Positions 9,648 to 19,213 of a stretch of 22,325 nucleotides of DNA are shown here, in pieces. The DNA is from Purshia tridentata (taxonomy: Eukaryota > Streptophyta > Magnoliopsida > Rosales > Rosaceae). Both the position numbers and the translations under genes were made by a program. Below the pieces are notes generated by a model. That model was not told the DNA's origin. It saw nothing but the letters and a program-made list of their open reading frames with translations, and ran no database searches. Position 1 is the first letter of the stretch; every line of letters starts with the position of its first letter. Location of the stretch: positions 1 to 22,325 of the forward strand of contig QANT01008992.1 of NCBI GenBank assembly GCA_003254885.1. The letters are read 5' to 3'.

Positions 9648-9902
9648 CTCATCACAAATGACAAGTTTATTAGCGTGGATCATAGAGTTATAACGAAGAA
9701 TGAAGGGCCAAGAATTTCTGTGGCAAGCTTTTTCAGACCATATCCTAAGGAAGGTAATGCACAAGTTTATGGACCAATCAAGGAGTTGTTATCAGAAAAA
9801 AAAAATGCCCAAATCTACCAAGAAACTGATGTTAGAGATTATATGAAGCTCTACTTGTCCAAAGGGAAACTGATCTCCCCATTAGAACATTTCAAGTTGT
9901 GA
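9648..9902 (+). pseudogene. Unit A exon 3
   Basis: It begins LITNDKF after a TTTGAGCAG acceptor and holds the second iron-binding His (HRV, 9681-9683) and the RIS motif. It ends LEHFKL with TGA at 9900-9902. No defect is seen within this exon. Confidence 0.9.
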
Positions 9903-10419
9903 AGTTGATTGTCTGGTTAATTCATTCTGAATCTTAATCCGCCTAGCTTTGTCTGTGTGTATAGTGTTGAATTGTGGTTTGATTTAATGGCTTGGACGGT
10001 GGGACCCTTGGGTTTCCAATATGGTGAGCTTAGCTACATGTGAACAGTTTAATAATGCGGTCATTTTGAACTGCCACCCTAGATTTCATAGCTAGTTGTA
10101 TCAGCGTTCGATATATGATGCAACCCAACCACTCTACAACTATATAAGAAGACCATTTGTGAAGTCTGGTGTGTCTCCAATTTCGTGTGTGTGTGTGTGT
10201 ATGTGGGTATCCCACTTTGTGAGAGTTCCTTTCTAATTTGTAATCTTCTTTTGTTAAGTGTATTTGTTCATATTGCTCCATGGATGTATTGCTTGTTGAA
10301 CCCACTGTATATCCTATGTTCTTTTATTAATTTCTCTGTTCTTGTATTGTTGGTTCTTATTTTGGTGTTCTAAGTACTATGTTACATTGATCCGTACGCT
10401 GTCTTGCAAAACAACGAAA
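9903..10419. other. Intergenic region between units A and B
   Basis: It contains a (GT)8 microsatellite (10185-10200) and the likely 3' flank of unit A. The small reading frames on both strands here have no recognisable content. Confidence 0.5.
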
Positions 10420-10739
10420 ATGGTGGTCACAACTGATCATCATGATGCCCAATTCAGCATTCCAATCATTGATCTCAAAGGCATCCATGGTGACTAAACT
10501 AATTTAGGCACGGGAGTGATCAAGAAAGGTCGGTATGCATGTGAGAAATTGGGGTTCTTTCAGGTAGTGAATCATGGAATTCCTGTGGATGTTTTGGATG
10601 GGATAATCGGTGGGATGCGTAGGTTCCATGAGCAAGATAGTGAGGTGAAGAAAAAGTTGAATTTGCACTAGTAAGTTTTTTACCATCTGAGAGCTATTTT
10701 CACTTGATACATTAATGAACTTGATGGTTGGAGTTGCAG

Positions 10740-10979
10740 AGAAATAGTGACTGAGTACTCAGAGCAAGTGATGAACTTGGGATTTACTTTGTTTGAGTTA
10801 CTATCTAAGGCTCTTGGGCTTAATCCAAAAAAACTTAAAGACATGGGTTGCGCTGAGGGGTATCTTCTTGTGGGTCACTACTACCCTACATGCCATTAAC
10901 TTTGGGCACTGCCAAGCACACTGATGGCAGCTTCATCACCATAATTTTACTTGAGAATCAATGGATCAATGTTCTTCTG
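10740..10979 (+). pseudogene. Unit B exon 2 remnant
   Basis: It starts after GGAGTTGCAG with REIVTEYSEQVM and follows unit A closely through GHYYP. Two short deletions follow (before LTLGTAKHTDG, and after ITIILL). It ends around ENQWINV, where the foreign segment begins. Confidence 0.85.
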
Positions 10980-11640
10980 TAATAACCTGATTTTAGCTAA
11001 TAAATATTGTGTTTAATTAAGTAGTATTATGTTATATTAGTATTTATTTTAATATTGTATTTATAGAAAATATAGTATTATTATTTTCATGAAAAAAAAA
11101 AAAAANGGAATTTTGGAATCCACCAGAAAAATTGAGAGAAAACTCAAAGTTTATTCAACAATTGTCAAAAAGTCCCAACATCAACTTAGGAAAAACCTTA
11201 AATACGTTTTTAAGAAACCCTAGAGCTAAACGAACACATAATTAAGGCCCGTGGGCTAAAACAAACCCAAAAAAAAAAACGAAAAATAAATAAAATGGTC
11301 TGAAACTTCAAACGTAATTTTGAGGCCCTAAACGACCTCGGATGCCCGAAAAAGCCTATTACTTACAATATTAATTGTAAGTTGGAATCGTGGCACGATT
11401 CTCTTCGATTTGATATGTAAATTGACTATATTCAGGCTCCAGAACAAAGTCTAATAGAAATAATTTTCTTCGTTTTCGTCGTTCAAGCTGCTCTTCAAAC
11501 TGAATCGTCATCCATTCTACATCATTAATTTATTACTGTATCTAATTAATTTACAATAATTTTCTTTTTCAGTGTGATTTATGCTTTTTTTTTTGGTCAA
11601 AGATTTATGATTTTTTAGTTTGATGTATGCCTTTATAAAA
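10980..11640. other. Foreign segment interrupting unit B (possible transposon/LTR fragment), with contig join at N 11106
   Basis: The sequence has no similarity to exon 2 or intron 2 of the other units. It starts TGTAATAACCTG, which resembles LTR starts, but I find no matching CA end with a 5-bp target duplication. A run of 14 A directly precedes the N at 11106, so the two halves may not be adjacent in the genome. No coding region is seen. Confidence 0.45.
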
Positions 11641-11747
11641 ATTTTGTGCAGCTCATCACAAATGACAAGTTTATAAGTGTGGATCACAGTGTTATAGCGA
11701 AGAATGTAGGGCCAAGAACATCTGTGGCAAGCTTTTTCTATGGCAAG

Positions 11748-12163
11748 TTTATAAGGGGAATAAAAAATTTATGGACAAATCAAAGAGTTGTTATAAGAAG
11801 AAAATCGCCAAATCTATAGAGAAACTGATGTTAGAGATTATCTGAAGCTCACTACTTCTCAAAAGGGGAATTGATCCCCTTATTACAATCTTTCAATTTG
11901 TGAAGTTAATTCCTTTTTATGTAACAAATAAGCTTAATTAGTTGGTCATGAAAAATTTATAAGGGGAATAAAAAGTTTATGGACAAATCAAAGAGTTGTT
12001 ATAAGAAGAAAATCTCCAAATCTATAGAGAAACTGATGTTAGAGATTATCTGAAGCTCATTACTTCTCAAAAGGGGAATTGATCCCCTTATTACAATCTT
12101 TCAATTTGTGAAGTTGATTCCTTTTTTTTGTAACAAATAAGCTTAATTAGTTGGTCATGAAAA
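11748..12163. repeat. ~208-bp tandem duplication of unit B exon 3 3' half plus 3' flank
   Basis: The unit running from TTTATAAGGGGAATAAAAA to TTGGTCATGAAAA is present at 11748-11955 and 11956-12163. The copies differ by a few substitutions and one T in a T run. The second copy holds only C-terminal exon sequence and 3' flank. Confidence 0.93.
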
Positions 12164-12534
12164 TGGTGATGGTTCACTTTTTCCAATCCTATGTATAAGA
12201 CAATTTAGCAAAGAACTATGTTGGTCAAAATAGAAATAGTATTCCAAATATCATTATTATTTGTTTTCATGTATGATATTTATAGATAAACTAAAAAAGA
12301 AATCAAAAGTTTGAAACTAATTCCCAAGGGCCTAAGTCAATTATGATAATATATTATGGAAGAAAGAGACTACAAAAAACTACAACTAGAGGGAATGCTT
12401 ATTTGTTTGTTAAGTAGTGGGAATACTTTTCAATTGGAATGGGGACCCTTTCTTAATCTTCCGCATATCATCTCTTAAATATACTGTTAGCTTATAATTC
12501 TTCAGTCCAGAAGAGAAACATTGCAGAAAAAAAA
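12164..12534. other. Intergenic region and putative promoter of unit D
   Basis: AT-rich sequence with no gene. A TATA-like TAAATATA lies at 12476-12483, about 55 nt before the unit D ATG, which is a plausible core promoter. Confidence 0.4.
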
Positions 12535-13106
12535 ATGGTGGTCACAAGCTCCAAAGCCAATGGCACTAATGAAGCTGGCGTTGAATACCACTATGATAGA
12601 AAAAGTGAGGTAAAGGCTTTAGATGACTCAAAAGAAGGTGTTAAGGGACTTGTAGATGCTAGTTTGGCTAAGATTCCCTGGATTTTGATTAACAAGGAGC
12701 AACACAAGCAACTCAGCAAAGAACCATTTAGTGGTGTTACTGAGGAGAACAAGTCCAAGTTCAATATCCCAGTCATAAGCTTACAAGGCATCAACAAAGA
12801 TGCAGGTCAACATGCCCGGATTACCGACCAAATTCAATATGCTTGTGAGAGTTGGGGGTTTTTCCAAGTGGTGGATCAGGGGATTCCAGTCCATGTTTTG
12901 GAGGAGATGATTGATGGGATAAAGAGATTTCATGAACAAGACCCTTTGGTCAAGAAACAAGTGTATTCTAGAGACTACACCAAGAAGGTTTTGTATAATA
13001 CCAACTTTGATCTTTATCAAGCACCTGCAGCTAATTGGAGGGATACCTTGTCATGTGTTTTGGCTCCTCGTGCTCCTAACCATCAAGAGTTGCCTCAAGT
13101 TTGCAG
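12535..13106 (+). pseudogene. Unit D exon 1 (intact)
   Basis: 572 nt, open throughout. It encodes the non-haem dioxygenase N-terminal domain with FNIPVISLQGIN, ACESWGFFQVVDQGIP and NWRDTLSC. The donor is TTGCAG|GTACGT at 13107. The Asp in VVDQGIP replaces the usual Asn of VNHGIP and the His is Gln, an unusual change at a normally conserved structural motif. Confidence 0.9.
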
Positions 13107-13494
13107 GTACGTTTGTGATTACAACTATTTTACCATGGTCGGTTCTAAAGAGGATGTTCCCAAATTTGTCAATTTTGTTTGAAGGAGTTTCCATTGTGAA
13201 ACTGAAGTCCATTTGATTTGTCTTAAAACTATCTTAAGAATGGCTCAAAATGGAATCCTCTTTCAAAGTTGTTTTGGTAGCCCATTTTGGTTTGATTTGA
13301 AAACATTATTATTTTGAAATTAAAGAATGACATGAAACAGTAACTGTAAGTCAAAACATTAGACCAATGGTTAGTTGATAAAATGCTTTAGTTTGATCTG
13401 CAAATTTGTGAGGTAATTACTTATATTATATTATCCTCATCTACCATTAACTTTCTTTGGAATCTTTGAATTATATGCAAATGACAAGTTGCAG

Positions 13495-13816
13495 GGATAT
13501 AGTGCTTGATTATTCAGACAAAGTCAAGGCTTTAGAAGTCCCTTTATTTGAATTGCTGTCTAAAGCACTTGGGCTCAAGCCCTACCACCTAAAGGACTTG
13601 GACTGTGTAGAAGGGCTATTTTTTCTGGGCCATTACTACCCAGCATGCCCAGAACCAGAACTAACAATGGGCACAAGTCAACATTCTGATAGTAGCTTCC
13701 TTACAATGCTCCTACAAGACCAAATTAGTTTCCTCCAAGTCCTCCATGAAAATTAGTGGGTGGACGTCACCCCAATTCATGGAGCTCTAGTTATAAATCT
13801 TGGAGACATGTTACAG
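13495..13816 (+). pseudogene. Unit D exon 2 (one nonsense codon)
   Basis: 322 nt from [10 protein letters not shown] through [21 protein letters not shown] to GDMLQ. The iron-binding H-x-D is intact. TAG at 13754-13756 interrupts HEN-x-W; the frame is open on both sides of it. The exon ends TTACAG, followed by a GC donor (GCAAGT). Confidence 0.9.
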
Positions 13817-13987
13817 GCAAGTCATTGTCACATTGTAGTGCATGTTCTAGTAATTATAAATACATTGCAGAGTGCTGTTTTGTAGTTTCTAATGCAGATT
13901 AATGCAGGAATTAAGTACTCACTCACACATTTAACAAAAACCTGTACATTAAACTAACCCTTGTAATTAATGCATGTCTTAATGCAG

Positions 13988-14242
13988 TTAATCTCAAATG
14001 ACAAGTTCATAAGCGTCAATCACAGAGTGCTGGCCAAAAATGTAGGTCCAAGAATTTCGGTGGCATGTTTTTTTAGACATCTTCCACCAAAAAATTCCTC
14101 AAGACTGTATGCGCCGATCAAGGAGTTGACATTGGAAGAAACTCCCCCAATTTACTGGAAAACCACTGTGAAAGATTTTGTTGCACACTACTACACAAAA
14201 GGGCTCAATGAGGTCTCTGCACTAGAATATTTCAAGCTGAGA
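13988..14242 (+). pseudogene. Unit D exon 3 (stop codon lost)
   Basis: It begins LISNDKF after a TTAATGCAG acceptor. The distal iron His, the RIS motif and the C-terminal EYFKL are present. The codon after FKL is AGA where A, D' and E have TGA, so translation would run on to TGA at 14441-14443. Confidence 0.9.
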
Positions 14243-14880
14243 AGTTTGACCATGTACGATAATGTAAGGCTTAATGGGGTCTTGTCTTGTGTATCCCATT
14301 TATATATTTTATATTTGCTCGAGATGAATGCTCTAGTATGTTTAATTTCTTATAAAGTCTCTACCTCTCAGCTTCTTACGTGGACATTTCAAATATGTAA
14401 CTTCTGCAACATGCAACACATTCAGCATCAAAATGAGTATTGAACAACACAAAAGACAACATATTGTCAAGCCTTTACTCACTAGACAAAAATGGTGGGT
14501 AAGCACATGTACATTTTTAATTCCAGATGTGGCCATTCTGAGTTTTAAATTATGCATGGGCCAATCAGAAAATTTGTTAAGACTGTATGGATCAATCAAG
14601 GAGTTGACATCAGAAGAGAATCCCCCAATTTACTGGGAAACCACAGTTAAAGATTTTGTTAGGCACTATTACATTAAAGGGCTCAATGGGCTACCCGCAC
14701 TAGAATGTTTGAAGCTGTGAAGTTTTTCCATGAAATATTAGTGGATCAGTCTTTTGTGTATCCCATTATCCCATATATGTGTGCTTAAGATGAAAAGACT
14801 AGTATGTTTAATTTCTCTACATCTCAGCTTCTTAATAGTTCTCAAATGGAAGTTTGTAATACTTCTGTAAATGCTCAGGT
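14086..14880. repeat. Diverged direct repeat: exon 3 3' half plus 3' flank of D and D'
   Basis: The segment around 14086-14420 and the segment around 14566-14880 are collinear homologues, including untranslated sequence after the stop. They are more diverged than the two copies of the 280-bp repeat in unit A, so this is an older event. The edges are approximate. Confidence 0.7.
14566..14720 (+). pseudogene. 2OGD exon 3 3' fragment (unit D')
   Basis: A second copy of the C-terminal half of exon 3, from [16 protein letters not shown] to LECLKL, with an intact TGA at 14718-14720. Its 3' flank (to about 14880) also matches the flank of unit D (14243-14420; shared TTGTGTATCCCAT and CTAGTATGTTTAATTTC). 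It is therefore a segmental duplication of a gene 3' end, without exons 1 and 2. Confidence 0.82.
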
Positions 14881-16301
14881 TTCTTGTATAACAAGTAATA
14901 CGTACATTGCAGTCCAATTTCCCTATGGATCTGAATTTCATTGATTCTTGCACTCTGGAAATCTAACTTTTTGTTTGAATTTTGGGGTGGCATTGAAGTG
15001 TTAACAGGATTCTTGAGTTGCTTTTAACTCCAATTTTCATCACTGTAATATCAAATTATCAATTGCTGTCAATCTTACTTTATGATGGAAAAAAAATAAA
15101 AGGTAGAACATCAATCCTACTTTTTCAATCTTACTTTGTTAAAATTGATGAGAGTAATCTCAATCCTCCAGTTATAAAATCACATATCCATAATCTCAAT
15201 TATAACATCAGTAATCCCTAATCACATACCCATAATCGCAGTTTAGGTAGAAGGACAAATCCTCATTACACCCATCACAGACCACACAATTGCCAACAAT
15301 TTGTTAAACCCCTTTCTCAATAAACAGAATAATAAATGGTGGGTGAGACCGTGAGACCAAAAATTTTTCTCTGTTTAATGTATGTGACGAAGGTAGTTTA
15401 TGACTTACAAACCTACAAAAAGGTGAGGATGGAAGCTTAATGATATTTGGAAAACGATATTTCTTCTTAATCTTTAAACATTGGTCGTAATAAGTTACTT
15501 TGGACAAGAAAACAATTATTTTGAAATTTGAAAACAAAATTAAAAAGGATATACTTAATTTTCAAAGTCAAACATAAAATAAGACATTAATGCACACTAA
15601 TTTAGGAAACACATAAAACTTTGAAATTTGAAAACGAAAATCAGAAATGAAAAATCTTAATATTTAACTTCATAAATTAATGGCAGTTAATTACAAAATT
15701 TTTTATGATAATACGTTGAAATAAAGTATTAAGTGACAAAATTAAAATTGCATTTTTTCAACTCAAGTGTAAAAGAGGAAATCGCAAAATGAATTTTCTC
15801 GAAAAAAAAAAAAGGAGAAACCTAAATAGGTATATTTCTAATTAGTGGGCTAATATCAAATTGAGTGTCCCAAAATGGATATATATATTTAATTAACATA
15901 AAATATACTTTTTAACTAATTATACATCAACTAATACAGTTATTTGGAAAAGTTCTAAAAACATTATCCATTACTGTAGGCCCAGTTAATGAGTCATATA
16001 TGCTTATCTGAGCCTGAGAAATTTACGACATTGCCTTGACAACATCTGCGTCTTTCCCAAGTCATTTTATGTTAGAACCGTGTAGTTATTTGCCTCCCTC
16101 TTTGTCGTCTTCTTCTTTTCTAATGACAAGACAAAACTAATGCTAAGATAACGAGTTGTCTTTTTTTAGCTAGAAAGGCAATTCGTCAACTTTCAATAAT
16201 TAATGATAAGGTAAAGCTTTTTTCTTTTCAAGGTTGATTGTACTTTATGTTAAAAATACTATATTTTTCTCCATTGTTGTAATAAACTGCAATTCCCCAC
16301 G

Positions 16302-16329
16302 CCCCCCCCCCCCCNCCCCCCCCCCCCCC
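16302..16329. repeat. Poly-C tract containing an N (assembly join)
   Basis: 13 C, then N at 16315, then 14 C. This is a hard-to-sequence homopolymer; its true length and the continuity across it are uncertain. Confidence 0.85.
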
Positions 16330-16733
16330 AAAAAATTAATTAATAAAATAAAAAACTTTAGTATATTGTCTGCCACTGTAACATTTCTGGGATTAGATCG
16401 AAAACATTTATTAATGGGTAATGGGGTCGAAAGCTAAATTATTGATTTTTTTTTTAACTTGATGATCATATCATATGTACATTGAAAGGGTTAAAAGATG
16501 TCGAGGGTGTTTGAAAAAGTATTAAGCAGTGGGGTTAAGAGCTGGAAGTAGCTCGGCACTAACGAAAGTTTGGCAGAGAAATTATGAGTACTATTAATTA
16601 TTTGGATTTTTTTTTTATCTTGTTATTTGGATTATCATAACGGGTTATATAGTAGTGAATTATGATTGACTTAGTTGACTAAAGACAAAAACTCTCCATA
16701 TACATCCAAATTTGGACATTCTCCCCTCTCCTA

Positions 16734-16757
16734 TATAATAATAATAATAATAATAAA
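16734..16757. repeat. (TAA)n microsatellite
   Basis: An uninterrupted TAA trinucleotide run of about eight repeats in AT-rich sequence. Confidence 0.85.
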
Positions 16758-17025
16758 AGGTTATGTAGTGTACTATCATTCTAATAAAAAAATATTTATT
16801 ATTAACGTACCCTAAAGATATAAATTACTCTCGTCCACCTATGTTATAATACATGGATTAGAAACATCATGTAGAGATGTTATGGTCACATTAAAAAAAA
16901 TTTCTACCTATGTGCGTAGTACACTAGTATGTAGTAGTACATAATTTTTTTTGTGTGATTGTTAATTCATGTTGCGTGTTAACATTGTGTTATCAATTCA
17001 CGCTAATTACATACAATTTTTAAGG

Positions 17026-18256
17026 GTGTTATTTGAGTTTTATTATTAGTCACTACTATCCACCATTCCTGAGCCTGAACCATGGTATACCCAATAGAGT
17101 GTTGGAGGATATGTTGAATGCGGCGCGTGGGTTCCACGAGCTGCCGAGGGAGGTGAAGGTTGAGTACTATACAAGGGAGTTGACTACGAAGATCAAGTAC
17201 GTGAGTAACTTTGATTTGTATCAATCCAAATTTGCTAACTGGAGAGACAGTTTGTTTTGTGTCATGCGTCCTAAGCCACTTGATCCTCAAGAATTGCCTC
17301 TGGTTTGCAGGTATGATTCCTTAGATTTCGTACCTGCGTTTCATTAATCTTGTAGTTGGATTTTCTCGCCATCTATCAAGTGAAATAGGGTGAAATTTTT
17401 TTTTTGAAAATCTAATTTTCAGAGATATGACTATGGAGTACTCTGAGAAAGTTCAGAAACTAGGTGGCACTTTGTTTGAATTGCTATCCGAGGCACTTGG
17501 ACTCAAATCTGACCACCTTGTAGGGTTGGATTGTGCAAAGGGGCTTCTGATTGTTAGTCACTACTATCCCCCATGCCCTGAGCCTGAACTGACTATGGGG
17601 ACAAGTAATCACTCAGATCCTGGTTTTCTTACCATCCTACTGCAAGACCACATTGGTGGACTCCAAGTTTTGTATGAAAACCAATGGACTTATGTCCCTC
17701 CTATGCCTGGAGCTCTAGTAGTGAACATTGGAGATCTCTTGCAAGCAAGCCCTCTATATGTTTCAACCTTGTATTATATTCACTATTCATTGTAATATAC
17801 AAGTTTTGAGTTGGCATCTTCATTATTTTGAACAACATACATGACTTCTTGCTACTGAAGCTTAAAAACAGTTGCATTCTAGCTTGCAGCTTATAAATTG
17901 ATTGTCACCTTGAATTTTACAATGCCATCTTCAAAGTGTTTTCCAGAAATTATAAGTAGATTGCATAGAAAAGTTTTGTGGTTCTAATCTGTGTGTTAGT
18001 GCAGCTAATCTCAAACGACAAGTTCGTTAGTGTCAATCACAGAGTATTGGCCAAAAGTGAAGGTCCAAGAATTTCTGTTAGTTGTTTTTTCAGACATCTT
18101 TCATCGGAAAATTTCTCGAGGCGGTACGAGCCAATAAAGGAGTTGACATGAAAAGAAAATCCCCCAATTTACCAAGAAACCACTGTGAAAGATTTTCTTG
18201 CACACTACTACAAGAAAGGGCTCAATGGGGTCTCACTAGAGTATTTAAAACTGTGA
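17026..18256 (+). pseudogene. 2OGD pseudogene with chimeric head and nonsense codon (unit E)
   Basis: Only the 3' half of exon 1 remains (from about 17076 to 17310: NHGIPNRVLEDMLN to LPLVCR). It is preceded by about 50 bp that match exon 2 (SHYYPP and the following CCTGAGCCTGAA) rather than exon 1. Exon 2 (17423-17744, 322 nt) is open, with H-x-D in SNHSDPG (His 17610-17612, Asp 17616-17618) and [11 protein letters not shown]. Intron 2 (17745-18004) starts GC (CAA|GCAAGC). Exon 3 (18005-18256) keeps the distal His (18038-18040) and RIS but has TGA at 18149-18151 after KELT; homology runs on in frame to LEYLKL and TGA at 18254-18256. The catalytic core is intact, but the N-terminal domain is missing. 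Confidence 0.9.
17423..17744 (+). pseudogene. Unit E exon 2 (open, all ligands present)
   Basis: It starts [10 protein letters not shown] after a TTTTCAG acceptor and runs to GDLLQ. H-x-D is intact. The last exon base is A (CAA) rather than G, which weakens an already non-canonical GC donor. Confidence 0.9.
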
Positions 18257-18615
18257 AGTTTTGCCATTAATATGTTTATGCAATAATAGATTGGTCTCTT
18301 GTGTTCACATATATGTGTTCTTAAGAAGAATATATGTTTCCTCAAAATTCCAACATAAAATTTAGATTTCCAGAGAGCAAGAATTAATATTCAGATCCAT
18401 AAGGAAACTGCTGCAATGTATTAATTACTTGTTACATATGAGATTTAACAGGAAGTTTCATACTCCTCTATTTGCTTTTAACTCCAGTTTCTACACAATA
18501 ACAACAACTTTACTTTTGTCCATGAACTCCTGTAATCATATAAAATATGCATATTTTTTGTTGACTTGAATATGCATACTAAAGTATGAAGGAGTATGCA
18601 TTTGAATATGCATAC
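18257..18615. other. 3' flank of unit E with inverted segment
   Basis: It is collinear with the 3' flank of D', except that 18362-18432 is in reverse orientation relative to 14891-14966. Toward the right end lies an ATGCATAC-rich stretch that recurs at about 18846-18937. Confidence 0.6.
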
Positions 18616-18937
18616 TCCTTATATTCCTCACCATCCTACTTAAAGACCATATTGGTGGACTCCAAGTTCTGTGTGAAAACCAGTGGTTGATGTTCCTCAT
18701 TTGCCTCAAGCTCTGGTGGTCAACATTGGAGATCTCTTGCAGGCAAGCCCTCTTTATGTTTCAGATTAAGCTATTTTTTTTTTGGATTTTACCACCCGCA
18801 TCTGTTTCATATTATATACTTTAAGTTCATTTTGTCAATTTTATACATGAACTCCTGTAATCATATAACTAAATATGCATATTTTTTTGTTGACTTGAGT
18901 ATGCATACTAAAGTATGAAGGAAAAATGTAATGCATT
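18521..18937. repeat. Direct repeat flanking unit F1
   Basis: A sequence containing TGAACTCCTGTAATCATATA and then GTATGCATACTAAAGTATGAAGG (here broken by one base in the first copy) occurs at about 18521-18600 and 18846-18937, on either side of the F1 fragment. F1 therefore lies within a duplicated block. Confidence 0.75.
18616..18742 (+). pseudogene. 2OGD exon 2 3' fragment (unit F1)
   Basis: It begins in the middle of the catalytic core ([20 protein letters not shown]) and ends GDLLQ with a GC donor at 18743. One G is missing after ENQW (TGGTTGATG where TGGGTTGATG-type sequence is expected), so the frame shifts; the +1 reading VPHLPQALVVN resumes the homology. No exon 1 or exon 3 is attached. 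Confidence 0.8.
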
Positions 18938-19213
18938 TGGGTAAATTACGTACGATTAAGAAAAAAAAAAACGACAGACCTAAACATAAAATTGAATATG
19001 CATATAAAAATATGGAGTTGAGCTGCCTTAGCTAGTATCATAGTATCACTCTTACTCTTGTGTTAGCTTGAATAACACATGGCACAATAAGTACATGTAG
19101 TGGTAATGGTGCACATAGTTAAAGATGGTGAGCAAGCTCTCTGAATTTTGAAGTTCTAGTTAGAAAAGTTCAAACATATTAAATGACAATTGGAATCTGG
19201 TCGTCATCGTTCA
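18743..19213. other. Spacer between F1 and F2, no gene seen
   Basis: It starts with intron 2-like sequence (GCAAGCCCTCTTTATG) shared with F2, then the second copy of the ATGCATAC-rich repeat, then unremarkable AT-rich DNA. Confidence 0.5.

Larger units (their letters stand above)
8197..9902 (+). pseudogene. 2-oxoglutarate/Fe(II) dioxygenase, ACC oxidase homolog-like, frameshifted (unit A)
   Basis: Family role: soluble 2OG-dependent oxygenases of specialised metabolism, in the clade with tomato E8 and Arabidopsis GSL-OH; the substrate is unknown. Exon 1 is 8197-8737, exon 2 is 9221-9542, and exon 3 is 9648-9902, ending FKL-stop. The start is the ATG giving MVITTSEGDD, matching the family N-terminus. 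With the frame repaired it would be about 372 residues, normal for the family. Defects: (1) 1-nt deletion near 8461-8468, where the reading closes at TGA 8464-8466 while homology resumes in the next frame (ACEKWG); (2) the first Fe ligand His of H-x-D is Pro (CCC, 9408-9410; SKPTD); (3) the 5' part of exon 2 is present twice (8942-9090 and 9221-9542). The distal His (9681-9683) and the RIS 2OG-binding motif remain. Intron 2 (9543-9647) starts with GC. Confidence 0.9.
10420..11903 (+). pseudogene. 2OGD pseudogene, heavily degraded (unit B)
   Basis: Closest relative in the window is unit A. It opens MVVTTDHHDAQFSIPIIDLK, so about 60 residues between the N-terminal Thr residues and the AQF motif are deleted. 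An in-frame TAA follows at 10495-10497 (GIHGD-stop). Homology continues through [16 protein letters not shown] and [13 protein letters not shown], then jumps straight into intron 1-like sequence. Exon 2 (from 10740) keeps the intact H-T-D site (KHTDGS) but has lost PEPE and the LKDQVGGLQVL segment. From about 10980 it is replaced by unrelated sequence until exon 3 (11652-11903), which has an internal deletion, HSV in place of HRV, and TAG at 11817-11819. Confidence 0.88.
12535..14242 (+). pseudogene. 2-oxoglutarate/Fe(II) dioxygenase, ACC oxidase homolog-like, nonsense and stop-loss (unit D)
   Basis: The best-preserved unit. Exon 1 is 12535-13106, exon 2 is 13495-13816, and exon 3 is 13988-14242. 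The start MVVTSSKANG and the DRKSEVKALDDSKEGVKGL block are typical of the E8/2A6/GSL-OH clade and not of true ACC oxidase. Iron ligands H (13682-13684) and D (13688-13690) in QHSDSS, the second His (14021-14023) and the RIS motif are all kept. Without the nonsense codon it would be about 382 residues. Defects: TAG (13754-13756) where relatives have CAG (Gln of ENQW), and the normal TGA after FKL reads AGA (14240-14242), which would add 67 residues up to 14443. Intron 1 is GT-AG; intron 2 (13817-13987) is GC-AG. It could be a null allele of a gene that is functional elsewhere, or a sequencing error. Confidence 0.9.
14881..17025. other. Intergenic region, AT-rich, no gene seen
   Basis: It contains a homopolymer C run with an N (16302-16329), a (TAA)n microsatellite (16734-16757) and the segment 14891-14966, which is inverted relative to the matching flank of unit E. 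The reading frames at 15018-15221, 15304-15537 and 16234-16437 have biased composition and no recognisable protein. Confidence 0.55.

Noticed and set aside
10980..11640. A solo LTR in unit B
   Set aside because: The TGTAATAACC start is suggestive, but no paired CA end or 5-bp target duplication was found and an N interrupts it; left unclassified.
13107..13182. Exon 1 of unit D continuing to the stop at 13182
   Set aside because: The extra residues after VCR are intron; GT at 13107 and homology to the other units place the exon end at 13106.
12535..14242. Calling the array true ACC oxidase (ethylene synthesis)
   Set aside because: The N-terminal extension with SE-(L/V)-KA-x-D and GVKGL is typical of the 'ACC oxidase homolog' clade (E8, 2A6, GSL-OH), which does not make ethylene; the substrate cannot be read from sequence.
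16234..16437. Plus-strand frame with poly-Pro
   Set aside because: It is created by the poly-C tract and includes an undetermined base.
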